A stretch of 35,020 nt of DNA from Bacteroidaceae bacterium. Lineage in GTDB: Bacteria > Bacteroidota > Bacteroidia > Bacteroidales > Bacteroidaceae. The translations under genes were made by a program, and so were the position numbers. The DNA lies in assembly GCA_017416735.1 (NCBI GenBank), contig JAFQBF010000109.1, positions 1 through 35,020 of the forward strand. Reading direction: 5' to 3'. Of this stretch, positions 7,951 to 16,040 are shown piece after piece (the stretch's first letter is position 1; the number at the start of each line of letters is the position of its first letter). The notes under the pieces are model-generated. The model saw only the letters and a program-made list of their open reading frames with translations, was not told the DNA's origin and did not search any database.

Positions 7951-8243
7951 TTTCTCTACATCGTGAAATCATTCGATCCTATTCGTATTTTCCATTTATA
8001 ATGTTATGAACAGCTATTCAAAATATTATGAATAGTTGTTCGAAATACTTTGAATGATCGTTCAATGAATTTTAAACAAGTATTAAATACTGAAAATCAA
8101 TATTTTATAATACTATCTATTTCATTATTCAAATAGAAGGAACGTAGTTATGTAGAGAACTTTTTCTCTACATTTTTCTCTACATTATATAGCTATCTGA
8201 TTACCAATTATTTAAATATAAAAATGTAGAGATGTAGAGAAAA
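7950..8243. repeat. Dispersed TCTCTACA/TGTAGAGA repeats in AT-rich DNA
   Basis: The octamer TCTCTACA or its complement occurs about six times: near 7954, 8152, 8166, 8179, 8225 and 8232. The two copies around 8162-8187 are inverted relative to the two around 8221-8243, so the segment could form a cruciform with an AT-rich centre. No gene is seen between 7960 and 8265. Confidence 0.5.
8008..8063. promoter_or_regulatory. Three palindromes phased at 22 bp (candidate operator)
   Basis: GAACAGCTATTC (8008-8019), GAATAGTTGTTC (8030-8041) and GAATGATCGTTC (8052-8063) share the dyad GAAYRRYYRTTC-like pattern and are spaced exactly 22 bp, two helical turns. This suggests cooperative binding of a dimeric protein on one DNA face. 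No gene start lies immediately downstream on either strand. Confidence 0.4.
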
Positions 8244-8265
8244 ACGCAAAAGAGATAGTATAACA

Positions 8266-8303
8266 AATGATGCCTGTTGTTCTTGAAAACAGCAGGCATC
8301 ATT
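8266..8303 (-). terminator. Terminator of the GH127 gene
   Basis: AATGATGCCTG (8266-8276) pairs with CAGGCATCATT (8293-8303); it lies just beyond the GH127 stop on the minus strand. The 32-nt core differs from the hairpin at 7155-7186 at only five loop positions. Confidence 0.6.
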
Positions 8304-8321
8304 ATTTGCTGGTATGCCCCA

Positions 8322-10799
8322 TCACTCTATCTGAACCTCCAAAATACCCACTGTAGCATACTCCTGCGGAGTGATGTTCAAGCGAATGGAACCGGTAGTG
8401 AAAGGCTCGGCCGGATGAACCATATTGAACTGATTGGGCTGGATGCCATACACATCGGTCACATAAAGTTTGAAAGGATGCCATACACCTTGCGCATAAT
8501 ATTCAATGCTCCACGAAACGGGTAATTGTACCCCACCTTGGTCATCGTACCAATACACGGAGATGCTCTCTATTTCTTGCGCCTTCTTCAATTTGATTTC
8601 CACTTGCTGCTCCTTGCCTTTTTGAGACCAACTGGTCCATCGGGGGATACTTGTATCGCTGGAACTCTTCGGAAGCTTTCCGTCGGCAACAGCATAGACA
8701 TCATCGGTTCCGTTTGTATGAGTAGCACTCACATCGGCCACATTTCCTACCGTATATACGGTTGATTCGACGGCGGTCTCCAAGTCACGGGCAAACCAAA
8801 CATTCATAGTAACATTGTCTCCACGATTGTTCCAAGCATAATAAGGTATGAGCTTCAGAGTAGCAGGGACGGCATCTTCTTCCTTATAAGCCTTAGCCGG
8901 TAAGGAGATGGACGAGATACCTTTCAAAATTCCTTCGCCAAAAGACTCCACTTGTCCTTGTTCGCCTATCTCCTCGACTATGTAATGCGATGCCGGATAG
9001 GCATTGTCTGGCTGTTCGGCACAATAAACCAACGGTCCCCGAGTGATGCAGACACGGTTGCTATCTGCCTTTACCAACTCGTGTGCAACGGAGTAACGGA
9101 CAAGCATCGGGAGCTCCAATGTCACCTGATCGCCTGCTTTCCAATGGCGTTTGATAGGCAAATAGCCATCGGCTGTTTTCGTGCTTACCTTATTACCATT
9201 GACCGAAGCACTCACCTTGGCCGATAAGCGGTCGGCATAGCTGTAGAGCTCGCCTGGCACAAAGCGATCGTTGCACCATGTAGGAATACGGAGCCAAAGG
9301 GTAAACTCGGTATCTGCATTTACAGGAGTCACCTCGATATGGATGGCTCCATCAAACGGATAGGCCGTCTCTTGTGATAACTTGACAACTCCTCCTTCCA
9401 ATGGTATTTCGGTTGTACTGCTGGCATAGAAGCCACAGAAAATATCATCGGCCGTATGCGAATAAATCATGCCCGGCACTTGAGGAATCAAGCGAGCCAT
9501 ATTGGAAGGACAACAAGCAGTACTGAACCAAGGAGAGCGACCGGCACGACCATGATTGAACGCTTTCTTTCCATCGGCTTCGAGTACATTGACGTAGAAG
9601 AAACGGTTGCCTTCCAGATTTACACCAGCCAATACATTATTATACAACGCCACTTCCGCTACATCCACATACTTGGCATCTCCCGTAGCCAAGAACATAC
9701 GATAGTTGAACAGGACATTGCCCACGGCAGCACAGGTTTCATCATACGTATTCTTGTTCGGAAGCTCATAGGCAGGGCCGAATCCCTCGATGCCAGGTAC
9801 AGCCCCCAATCCACCGTTGATGTGCATCTTCCTATCTACTATATCGTGCCAAATGCTTTCCAAGGCAGGAACCAATGTCGTATCTCCCCGAGATGCCACC
9901 ACATCTGCCATCCCCGAATAGAGGTACATGGCACGCACCGAATGGCCTTCGGCTGTGCGTTGTTCGCGTACCGGCAAATGTTGCTGAGCATACGAGGGAG
10001 CCATCACTCCCTCTCCTTCCGGACGATAACTTACTCCACGTACATCGATGAACTTCTGAGCCATATCCAAATACAACTCGTTACCGGTCACTTGATAAAG
10101 TTTCACCAATGCCAGTTCTATTTCCTGATGACCCGGTGCCTGATTTACCGGAACTCCCCCATTATAATTGGCATCACCCTCGAAGAACACCTTATTAATA
10201 TGTTTTGCATTCTTTTCCGCTACATCCAGCCATTTCCGTTTACCGGTAGCCCGATAATATGCCACAGCTCCTTCGTACATGTGTCCCATGTTATAAAGTT
10301 CATGGCTATGCACCACGAAAGAATATGGTTTGTCACCGGCTCCCCATCCTATTTTCTTCTCAGACGGAGCCGTAAACAATTCATACAGATATCCATCAGC
10401 ACACTGGGCTTCGGCAATGACATCAATGATTTCATCCATCCGTTTCTCGAGCTCCGGATCTTTTTCAAGGGTCAACAGATAGGCCGCCCCCTCCATCACT
10501 TTGAACAAGTCCGATGCTACATATCGAGGCAATGGCAACAATTTCCCCTTCCCCGTCTTCAAGTATTCACCCGTACGACGCAAATTCTCGACCGCAGGCT
10601 CTGTCTTATCCAAAGAAAAAGGCACCAATGTTTCTTTCTGCGTTTTCAGCCGAGGCAGCCAAAATGAATCTTGCAAAGTTACTTTTTCGAACGACACTGG
10701 TGCAAGCGGCCCCTTGTCTTTCAAAGGAAGAGATTCATCACAAGAAGTGAAACACAAGCCCAATAATGTACAAACTGAGATAAAATGTCGAATTTTCAT
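8322..10799 (-). CDS. GH127 family glycoside hydrolase lipoprotein (beta-L-arabinofuranosidase-like)
   Basis: The product is 825 aa. The family includes zinc-dependent cysteine glycosidases that remove beta-L-arabinofuranose, and related enzymes on other furanosides. Key residues of the family are visible: a Glu at 338, the DETC motif with Glu354 and Cys356, and the Cys429-Cys430 pair in TACCPSN. These correspond in order and near-identical spacing to Glu322, Glu338, Cys340, Cys417 and Cys418 of the Bifidobacterium enzyme HypBA1. The N-terminus has a lipobox (LCFTSC), so it is probably anchored in the periplasm or on the surface. An accessory beta-rich C-terminal region extends past the usual catalytic length. 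The ATG at 10799 is chosen because it places the lipoprotein signal correctly. It lies 59 nt after pncB and may be co-transcribed with it. No SusC/SusD pair is nearby, so the substrate is uncertain. Confidence 0.85.
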   Translation of the reverse strand: MKIRHFISVCTLLGLCFTSCDESLPLKDKGPLAPVSFEKVTLQDSFWLPRLKTQKETLVPFSLDKTEPAVENLRRTGEYLKTGKGKLLPLPRYVASDLFKVMEGAAYLLTLEKDPELEKRMDEIIDVIAEAQCADGYLYELFTAPSEKKIGWGAGDKPYSFVVHSHELYNMGHMYEGAVAYYRATGKRKWLDVAEKNAKHINKVFFEGDANYNGGVPVNQAPGHQEIELALVKLYQVTGNELYLDMAQKFIDVRGVSYRPEGEGVMAPSYAQQHLPVREQRTAEGHSVRAMYLYSGMADVVASRGDTTLVPALESIWHDIVDRKMHINGGLGAVPGIEGFGPAYELPNKNTYDETCAAVGNVLFNYRMFLATGDAKYVDVAEVALYNNVLAGVNLEGNRFFYVNVLEADGKKAFNHGRAGRSPWFSTACCPSNMARLIPQVPGMIYSHTADDIFCGFYASSTTEIPLEGGVVKLSQETAYPFDGAIHIEVTPVNADTEFTLWLRIPTWCNDRFVPGELYSYADRLSAKVSASVNGNKVSTKTADGYLPIKRHWKAGDQVTLELPMLVRYSVAHELVKADSNRVCITRGPLVYCAEQPDNAYPASHYIVEEIGEQGQVESFGEGILKGISSISLPAKAYKEEDAVPATLKLIPYYAWNNRGDNVTMNVWFARDLETAVESTVYTVGNVADVSATHTNGTDDVYAVADGKLPKSSSDTSIPRWTSWSQKGKEQQVEIKLKKAQEIESISVYWYDDQGGVQLPVSWSIEYYAQGVWHPFKLYVTDVYGIQPNQFNMVHPAEPFTTGSIRLNITPQEYATVGILEVQIE

Positions 10800-10858
10800 A
10801 ATAGCCATTTTTAATGGAGTATGCTGATACCCGTATATGACAAACCATAGCAAACTTG

Positions 10859-12082
10859 TCAATTATTTGCCTCATTCAATACTGTAAGCAAATAATCACA
10901 TTTTGTCTTGTCACCCAAGGTCTTTCCTTTATCGCATGAAAGCTTTACGCATGGATGCCATTCACGTGATTCCGTAATCCTGCCACGAATAAGTTTTACT
11001 ACAATATTCATGGGTTTACAATCAGTGACATCACAAGTCAAGAAGGTACCCACACCATAGCTGTCTGTAATTTTTCCTTTACAATAGTTATGTATTTCAA
11101 CGGCACGTTCAATATTCAGTCCGTTACTGAATACAGCTTGTTTGCCCATCGGGTCAATGCCTAACTGCTTGTATTTTTCAACAATCAAATCCACTTGTTC
11201 TTCTTCTACTCCGCTATCTATACGCAGCCCGCAGAAAGTCATGGCCATACGCTTGGAAAGGTTGTTGAAGAATACATTGTCGCCGAAACAATCGTACAAG
11301 AAAATACCCACATTGCCATCATACACTTCCGACCATTTATTCATAACATTATAATTGCATTCGAACACACCGCTCACGATTTCCTCGAAGCTTATGCACT
11401 GGTGGGACATGGTACCCAGACAAGGTATGTCATACTTCATCGCCAAATATACATTCGATGTGCCGGTAAACTTTCCGCATTGTCCGTTCGTTTCACGTTT
11501 CACCTCTTCATAGGAGGCAATCAAGGCCTCGATGACCCGTTCATGATGCTCAAAAGAGAATCGCCGACGAGTACCCATATCACCTAATGTCAATCCGCTC
11601 TCCCATATTTTACGACCTTTCACCAAACTTCTTTCGTATTCCTTCTCGGCATCGTATTTCTGTATATCACCATTCAACTGATGCATCAGTTCGGAAATGA
11701 TAGAAAGAATAGGCATCTCCCACATGATGGTGGACCACCATTTACCTTTCACTCGAATATCCAAATGCCCTTCTTCATCTTGAGTAATGGTCAGCTCTTT
11801 CGAATTGAAACGATAGCCACGCAAGAAGACATTGATGAACCAATATGGAAGGAACGGAAACATGCGGGTCATGAATGCACGTTCTTCATCGGTTATCACA
11901 ACCTCTTCCAAATGCTCCAACTGCTCACGTAACAACTGGTCAAATCCTTGGGGATAACAAGTGCGGTTGCGGTCAAAAAAACAATATTCCGTTTCGGCAC
12001 GCGGATACTTCTGCAGGATATAATACATACAAGTGAATGTATAGAGGTCATTGTCCGTGAAATGATTGATAATTGCTTTCAT
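10859..12082 (-). CDS. pncB: Nicotinate phosphoribosyltransferase
   Basis: The product is 407 aa, normal for the family. The enzyme converts nicotinate and phosphoribosyl pyrophosphate to nicotinate mononucleotide in NAD salvage and is cytoplasmic. The family signature GTSNVYLAMKYDIPCLGTMS is present, followed by the His of the GTMSHQ block, the expected phosphorylated His of this ATP-coupled enzyme. The N-terminal NHFTDNDLYTFTC also matches. It is transcribed away from the cytochrome operon through a mirrored promoter region (12110-12160). Confidence 0.93.
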   Translation of the reverse strand: MKAIINHFTDNDLYTFTCMYYILQKYPRAETEYCFFDRNRTCYPQGFDQLLREQLEHLEEVVITDEERAFMTRMFPFLPYWFINVFLRGYRFNSKELTITQDEEGHLDIRVKGKWWSTIMWEMPILSIISELMHQLNGDIQKYDAEKEYERSLVKGRKIWESGLTLGDMGTRRRFSFEHHERVIEALIASYEEVKRETNGQCGKFTGTSNVYLAMKYDIPCLGTMSHQCISFEEIVSGVFECNYNVMNKWSEVYDGNVGIFLYDCFGDNVFFNNLSKRMAMTFCGLRIDSGVEEEQVDLIVEKYKQLGIDPMGKQAVFSNGLNIERAVEIHNYCKGKITDSYGVGTFLTCDVTDCKPMNIVVKLIRGRITESREWHPCVKLSCDKGKTLGDKTKCDYLLTVLNEANN

Positions 12083-12109
12083 AGTATGATAGGTCTTTTG
12101 ATTTAAAAG

Positions 12110-12160
12110 ACAAAATTAGAAATAATTTTTCTATTCCGAGAAATATTTCCTAATTTTGTC
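12110..12160. promoter_or_regulatory. Mirrored divergent promoters between pncB and the cytochrome operon
   Basis: CAAAATTA at 12111-12118 is a minus-strand TAATTTTG -7 element for pncB, and TAATTTTG at 12151-12158 is the plus-strand -7 element for the cytochrome gene. The two lie in an imperfect inverted repeat (GACAAAATTAG at 12110-12120 against CTAATTTTGTC at 12150-12160). Neither has a canonical TTTG -33 box. Confidence 0.55.
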
Positions 12161-12191
12161 TCTGTTAAAAGAAAAACACAGGTTAGGAGTT

Positions 12192-13712
12192 ATGGCAAAA
12201 TCAAAAAAAATATATTTTTTAGGAGCATTGACAGGTATTGTTATAGGCTTCTCGCTTTTGATTGTATTCAACTGGATGTGGGACAAGAGTTCCAAGAACG
12301 ATTCGTGTATGGCATGTCACTACCACACGGATGCAGACATGAGTTGGAAACAGTCCGTCCATCACAATAGCCAAAGTGGAGTAATGACAGACTGTGCAGC
12401 TTGCCACCTTCCTCCACGAGGTACAATGGAATATACCCAAGCCAAAATCACCACCGGGATGAAGGACATATGGTCTTACCTGACCAAAAACAAGGAAGAC
12501 ATCGATTGGGAAAGCAAAGGTGAATTGGAGTATGCACAAAAAATTGTATATAATGAATCGTGCAAAGCTTGCCATATCAACATCTATCCTGAAGGAATTA
12601 CCGATGAAGGTATAACCGCCCATTTGTATTATGATGACAATGAAGAAAAACTTGACCTTCAATGCATCAGTTGTCACTTGGATGCAGGACACTATAATCC
12701 AAACTACCAACACTCTGCTTTGAAGGAGATACCAAAAGTAAATGGAGAAATTCACTCATCGGCTACTTCAATAACCGCTTTTGAAAATTTCATTGAAACT
12801 ATTCCCGGCACATCGGCTTCCATCAGTATGATTGCTGTACCGGGAGGTTCATTCAATATGGGTTCACCGGAATCTGAACCTTTTCATCGTCCGGACGAAT
12901 CTCCTCAACGGCAAGTTGAAGTGTCTTCTTTCTTTATGGGAGAAATAGAAGTCACTTGGGACCAATTCTGGGCCTTTTATGCAGAAACCATGTCGGAAGG
13001 ACGAACTCCTCCTGCTGTAGTATATGCAAACAACTCTCGCGAAGACGTGGATGCAGTCAGTGGCCCGACACCACCATTCGGACTCCCCGACCAAGGTTGG
13101 GGAATGGGTAATCGACCGGCCATTACCATGACACATTACTCGGCAGAAACTTTCTGCCAATGGCTTTCGTTGAAGACAGGCAAGAAATATCGTCTGCCAA
13201 CCGAAGCGGAATGGGAATATGCTGCCCGTGGAGGCACATCCACCCCGTACTTCTTTGAAGGTAGCCCCAACGATTATACCAACGAAGGATTTTGGAACGG
13301 ATTGTTTGGTGCAGACACGACCTTTATCAACAGATATGTGGTTTATATAAATAATAGCAAGAACCGTTCACAAGAACCGGATAAAGTACAAGCTAATCCT
13401 TTCGGTCTGAAAAACATGTTGGGTAACGTCATGGAGTATTGCTCAGATTGGTATTCCGAAAATGCATACAGCCAACTGCAGGATGGAATCAAAGACCCGA
13501 AAGGGCCAGAAAACGGTGAAGAAAGAGTGGTACGTGGAGGCACGTATGCCAGTGATGCAGCCGAGTTAAGAAGCGCCGCCAGAAGCCATACGCATCACGA
13601 CGATTGGTTGCGTACAGACCCTCAGAATCCCAAAAGTATCTGGTGGTACTCGGATATCCGTAGCATCGGCTTCCGTGTAGTATGCGAAGTTCCCGAAGAA
13701 ATCAAAAAGTAA
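12192..13712 (+). CDS. NrfH/NapC-type tetraheme cytochrome c fused to an FGE/SUMF1-like domain
   Basis: The product is 506 aa. One membrane anchor (about residues 9-28) is followed by a periplasmic cytochrome region with four CXXCH heme sites (CMACH, CAACH, CKACH, CISCH). The pattern between the first two (WKQSVHHN, then CAACHLPP) is like NrfH/NapC quinol dehydrogenases. From about residue 215 a formylglycine-generating-enzyme-like domain begins (IAVPGGSFNMGS, LPTEAEWEYAARGG, VVRGGTY, GFRVV). The paired cysteines that copper-type FGEs carry after the RGG(S/T) motif are absent (RGGTYASDAAEL), so sulfatase maturation activity is unlikely. The ATG at 12192 has AGGAG 6 nt upstream and is preferred over an in-frame TTG at 12156. 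It is the first gene of an operon with sugar oxidoreductase genes and ResB/CcsA, which would supply its hemes. Electron transfer between quinol and a periplasmic partner is inferred. Confidence 0.85.
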   Translation: MAKSKKIYFLGALTGIVIGFSLLIVFNWMWDKSSKNDSCMACHYHTDADMSWKQSVHHNSQSGVMTDCAACHLPPRGTMEYTQAKITTGMKDIWSYLTKNKEDIDWESKGELEYAQKIVYNESCKACHINIYPEGITDEGITAHLYYDDNEEKLDLQCISCHLDAGHYNPNYQHSALKEIPKVNGEIHSSATSITAFENFIETIPGTSASISMIAVPGGSFNMGSPESEPFHRPDESPQRQVEVSSFFMGEIEVTWDQFWAFYAETMSEGRTPPAVVYANNSREDVDAVSGPTPPFGLPDQGWGMGNRPAITMTHYSAETFCQWLSLKTGKKYRLPTEAEWEYAARGGTSTPYFFEGSPNDYTNEGFWNGLFGADTTFINRYVVYINNSKNRSQEPDKVQANPFGLKNMLGNVMEYCSDWYSENAYSQLQDGIKDPKGPENGEERVVRGGTYASDAAELRSAARSHTHHDDWLRTDPQNPKSIWWYSDIRSIGFRVVCEVPEEIKK

Positions 13713-13742
13713 AAAAATAACAACCATAAAAACATACATACT

Positions 13743-15098
13743 ATGAGTATTGAAAAAATGAACAGAAGAAGTTTCTTGCAAACTTCAACGATGTTGGGTG
13801 TAGGAAGTTTAGTAGGAGCTTCTGCATTGCTTTCAGCCTGCAAAGAAGGTAACCAACTCACTCCTTTAAAACAACCTGGTGACTTTTATGTACCCGAACT
13901 TCCAGACAAAGCCATTGATGGCAAGGAACTGAAAGTGGGTGTAATCGGTTGTGGCGGCCGTGGTAGCGGTGCTGTATATAACCTGCTGGATGCAGCCAAT
14001 GGTATCAAAGTGACTGCATTGGGGGATGTTTTTGCCGACCGTGTAGAAGGACTTCGCGACAAACTGAAGACTAAATATAATCAGGAAGTGCCAGCAGAAG
14101 GTTGCTTCGTAGGTTTTGACGCATACAAGCAAGTGATAGACTCAGGAGTAGATATGGTTATCCTGACCACACCTCCAGTATTCCGTCCATTACATTTCCA
14201 ATATGCCACTCAAAAGGGCAAACATTCATTCTTGGAAAAGCCAATCGCTGTAGACTCCAAAGGATACCGTACCATTATGGCGGCAGCCAAGCAAGCACAG
14301 GCCAAGAACCTGAGCGTCGTTACAGGTACACAACGTCATCATCAACGCCCATACGTGGAAGCTAATAAGCTGATACAAGCTGGTTACATCGGTGAAATCA
14401 CAGGTGGTAACGTTTATTGGAACCAAAATATGCTTTGGTATAGAAAACGTGAAAAGGGATGGAGTGATATGGAATGGATGATTCGTGACTGGGTAAACTG
14501 GAAATGGTTGTCTGGCGACCATATCGTGGAACAACATGTTCACAACATTGACGTATTCTTGTGGATGTCGGGATTAAAGGTTGCTAAAGCAACAGGCTTC
14601 GGTAGCCGTCAGCGCCGTATTACCGGTGACCAATATGACAACTTCAGTGTAGATTACGAAATGGAAAATGGCGTACACCTACACAGTATGTGTCGTCAAT
14701 TGGACGGTTGCAGCAACACAATTGGAGAAATCATTCAAGGTACAAAAGGTTCTTGGAACAGTTTCAACCACGAAATAAAGGATCTCCAAGGAAACGTAAT
14801 CTGGAAATATGATGAAGAAGCTGCCAAAGCAGAATTCCAACAACATAATCCATACGTACTTGAACACGTGGACTGGGTGAACCATATCCGCAAAGGTACT
14901 GCCCATGACGAAGCAACAGAATGTGCCATTTCAAGTCTGGTTGGTGTAATGGGACGCGAATCGGCATACAAAGGAAGCACCATTACTTGGGATGAAATCA
15001 GCCAATCGGAATTGAACTATCTGCCAGAGAATCCAGTACTTGGGCCAATGGATATGTCAGCTCACCAAGTGGAAGTTCCAGGCAAGGAACAGAAATAA
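13743..15098 (+). CDS. Tat-exported Gfo/Idh/MocA family oxidoreductase lipoprotein
   Basis: The product is 451 aa. The N-terminus has a twin-arginine motif (NRRSFLQ) and a lipobox-like LLSAC, so it is probably exported folded with its cofactor and lipid anchored. A Rossmann motif VGVIGCGGRGSG binds NAD(P); FLEKP carries the family EKP lysine, and GDHIVEQHVHNIDV contains the likely catalytic histidine region. Members oxidise or reduce sugar hydroxyls, and exported ones often carry tightly bound NADP. It follows the cytochrome gene by 30 nt and precedes a Tat-type TIM-barrel protein, suggesting a joint role in sugar oxidation. The true substrate cannot be told. An internal ATG at 13758 (MNRRSF) is an equally good start. 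Confidence 0.85.
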   Translation: MSIEKMNRRSFLQTSTMLGVGSLVGASALLSACKEGNQLTPLKQPGDFYVPELPDKAIDGKELKVGVIGCGGRGSGAVYNLLDAANGIKVTALGDVFADRVEGLRDKLKTKYNQEVPAEGCFVGFDAYKQVIDSGVDMVILTTPPVFRPLHFQYATQKGKHSFLEKPIAVDSKGYRTIMAAAKQAQAKNLSVVTGTQRHHQRPYVEANKLIQAGYIGEITGGNVYWNQNMLWYRKREKGWSDMEWMIRDWVNWKWLSGDHIVEQHVHNIDVFLWMSGLKVAKATGFGSRQRRITGDQYDNFSVDYEMENGVHLHSMCRQLDGCSNTIGEIIQGTKGSWNSFNHEIKDLQGNVIWKYDEEAAKAEFQQHNPYVLEHVDWVNHIRKGTAHDEATECAISSLVGVMGRESAYKGSTITWDEISQSELNYLPENPVLGPMDMSAHQVEVPGKEQK

Positions 15099-15115
15099 AC
15101 CTAAAAGTAAATGCG

Positions 15116-16033
15116 ATGGATAGAAGACAATTTTTAAACAGCTCCATATTAGGTGCTGCATCGTTAGCTGTAACAGCATCAGGTGCATCGTTGTTAACCT
15201 CCTGCACCCCTACCGAAAAGAAGCTGGAAGTACCAGCTCCTGAACTCCGACTCTCTTTCCAGGAACGTACCGCTCCTGGAGAAAGTCTGAACGAACGTTT
15301 GGATTATATGGAAAGTATGGGTATCGTAGGTTTTGAACCGGGTGGACGCAACTTGGCTGGTAGAGTAAACGAATTACAACAAGCACTCTCCGGAAGAAAC
15401 ATCAAGATTTCAGCCATTTGTGCAGGTTTCGACGGATTTATCTTAGCAGAAGATCCTGCTGTGAAAGCACAATTTGACTCAACCATGCGTGACATCATCG
15501 CTGCTGCAGGTGAATTGGGCTCTACAGGTGTTATTATGGTACCTGCTTTCAATGGTCAAAAACCTTGTATGCCCCATACATTGGATACGCGCGAATTCTT
15601 ATGCGAGCAGATGCACGAATTGGGAGAATACGCCTTAAAGCATAACACTACCGTCATTCTGGAACCGCTGAACCGTCGCGAAGCACACTATCTGAGACAA
15701 GTAGCGGATGCTGCCGCGATCTGCCGCGATGCAAAGAGTGAAGGCGTAAAATGTATGGGCGACTTCTGGCATATGCAGGAAGAGACATCCGACTATGCAG
15801 CCTTCCTCGCTGCCGGCAAGGAATATTTGCAACACGTACATGTGGCAAGTAGAGCAAGAAGAATCATGCCGGGAGAAGATGGTGAAGTTGATAATTATGT
15901 AGAAGGATTCCGTGCCTTGAAACAATTGAATTATCCATACTATGTAAGTTTCGAATGTGGAACCAAAGGAGATCGGAAACAAACAGTAGCCGCAGCTGTA
16001 GAATTACTCCGTACCCAATGGGAACAAGCATAA
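15116..16033 (+). CDS. Tat-exported TIM-barrel isomerase/epimerase (hydroxypyruvate isomerase/xylose isomerase-like family)
   Basis: The product is 305 aa with a twin-arginine signal (DRRQFLN) and a lipobox-like LLTSC. The body is a xylose-isomerase-like TIM barrel; likely metal ligands are in EPLNRRE, GDFWHM, HVHVA and SFECG. Such proteins catalyse aldose/ketose isomerisation, epimerisation or related eliminations on sugars. Pairing with an exported Gfo/Idh/MocA enzyme is common in Bacteroidetes and Planctomycetes. It lies 17 nt after the oxidoreductase gene in the same operon. The function is assigned from family only. Confidence 0.8.
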   Translation: MDRRQFLNSSILGAASLAVTASGASLLTSCTPTEKKLEVPAPELRLSFQERTAPGESLNERLDYMESMGIVGFEPGGRNLAGRVNELQQALSGRNIKISAICAGFDGFILAEDPAVKAQFDSTMRDIIAAAGELGSTGVIMVPAFNGQKPCMPHTLDTREFLCEQMHELGEYALKHNTTVILEPLNRREAHYLRQVADAAAICRDAKSEGVKCMGDFWHMQEETSDYAAFLAAGKEYLQHVHVASRARRIMPGEDGEVDNYVEGFRALKQLNYPYYVSFECGTKGDRKQTVAAAVELLRTQWEQA

Positions 16034-16040
16034 ATACACT

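Noticed and set aside
8008..8063. CRISPR-like array from 22-bp periodic repeats
   Set aside because: There are only three units, the repeats are degenerate, there are no distinct spacers and no cas genes.
9456..10667. A 403-codon open frame on the plus strand
   Set aside because: It lies opposite the clearly conserved GH127 gene and its translation has no recognisable features; it is a composition effect.
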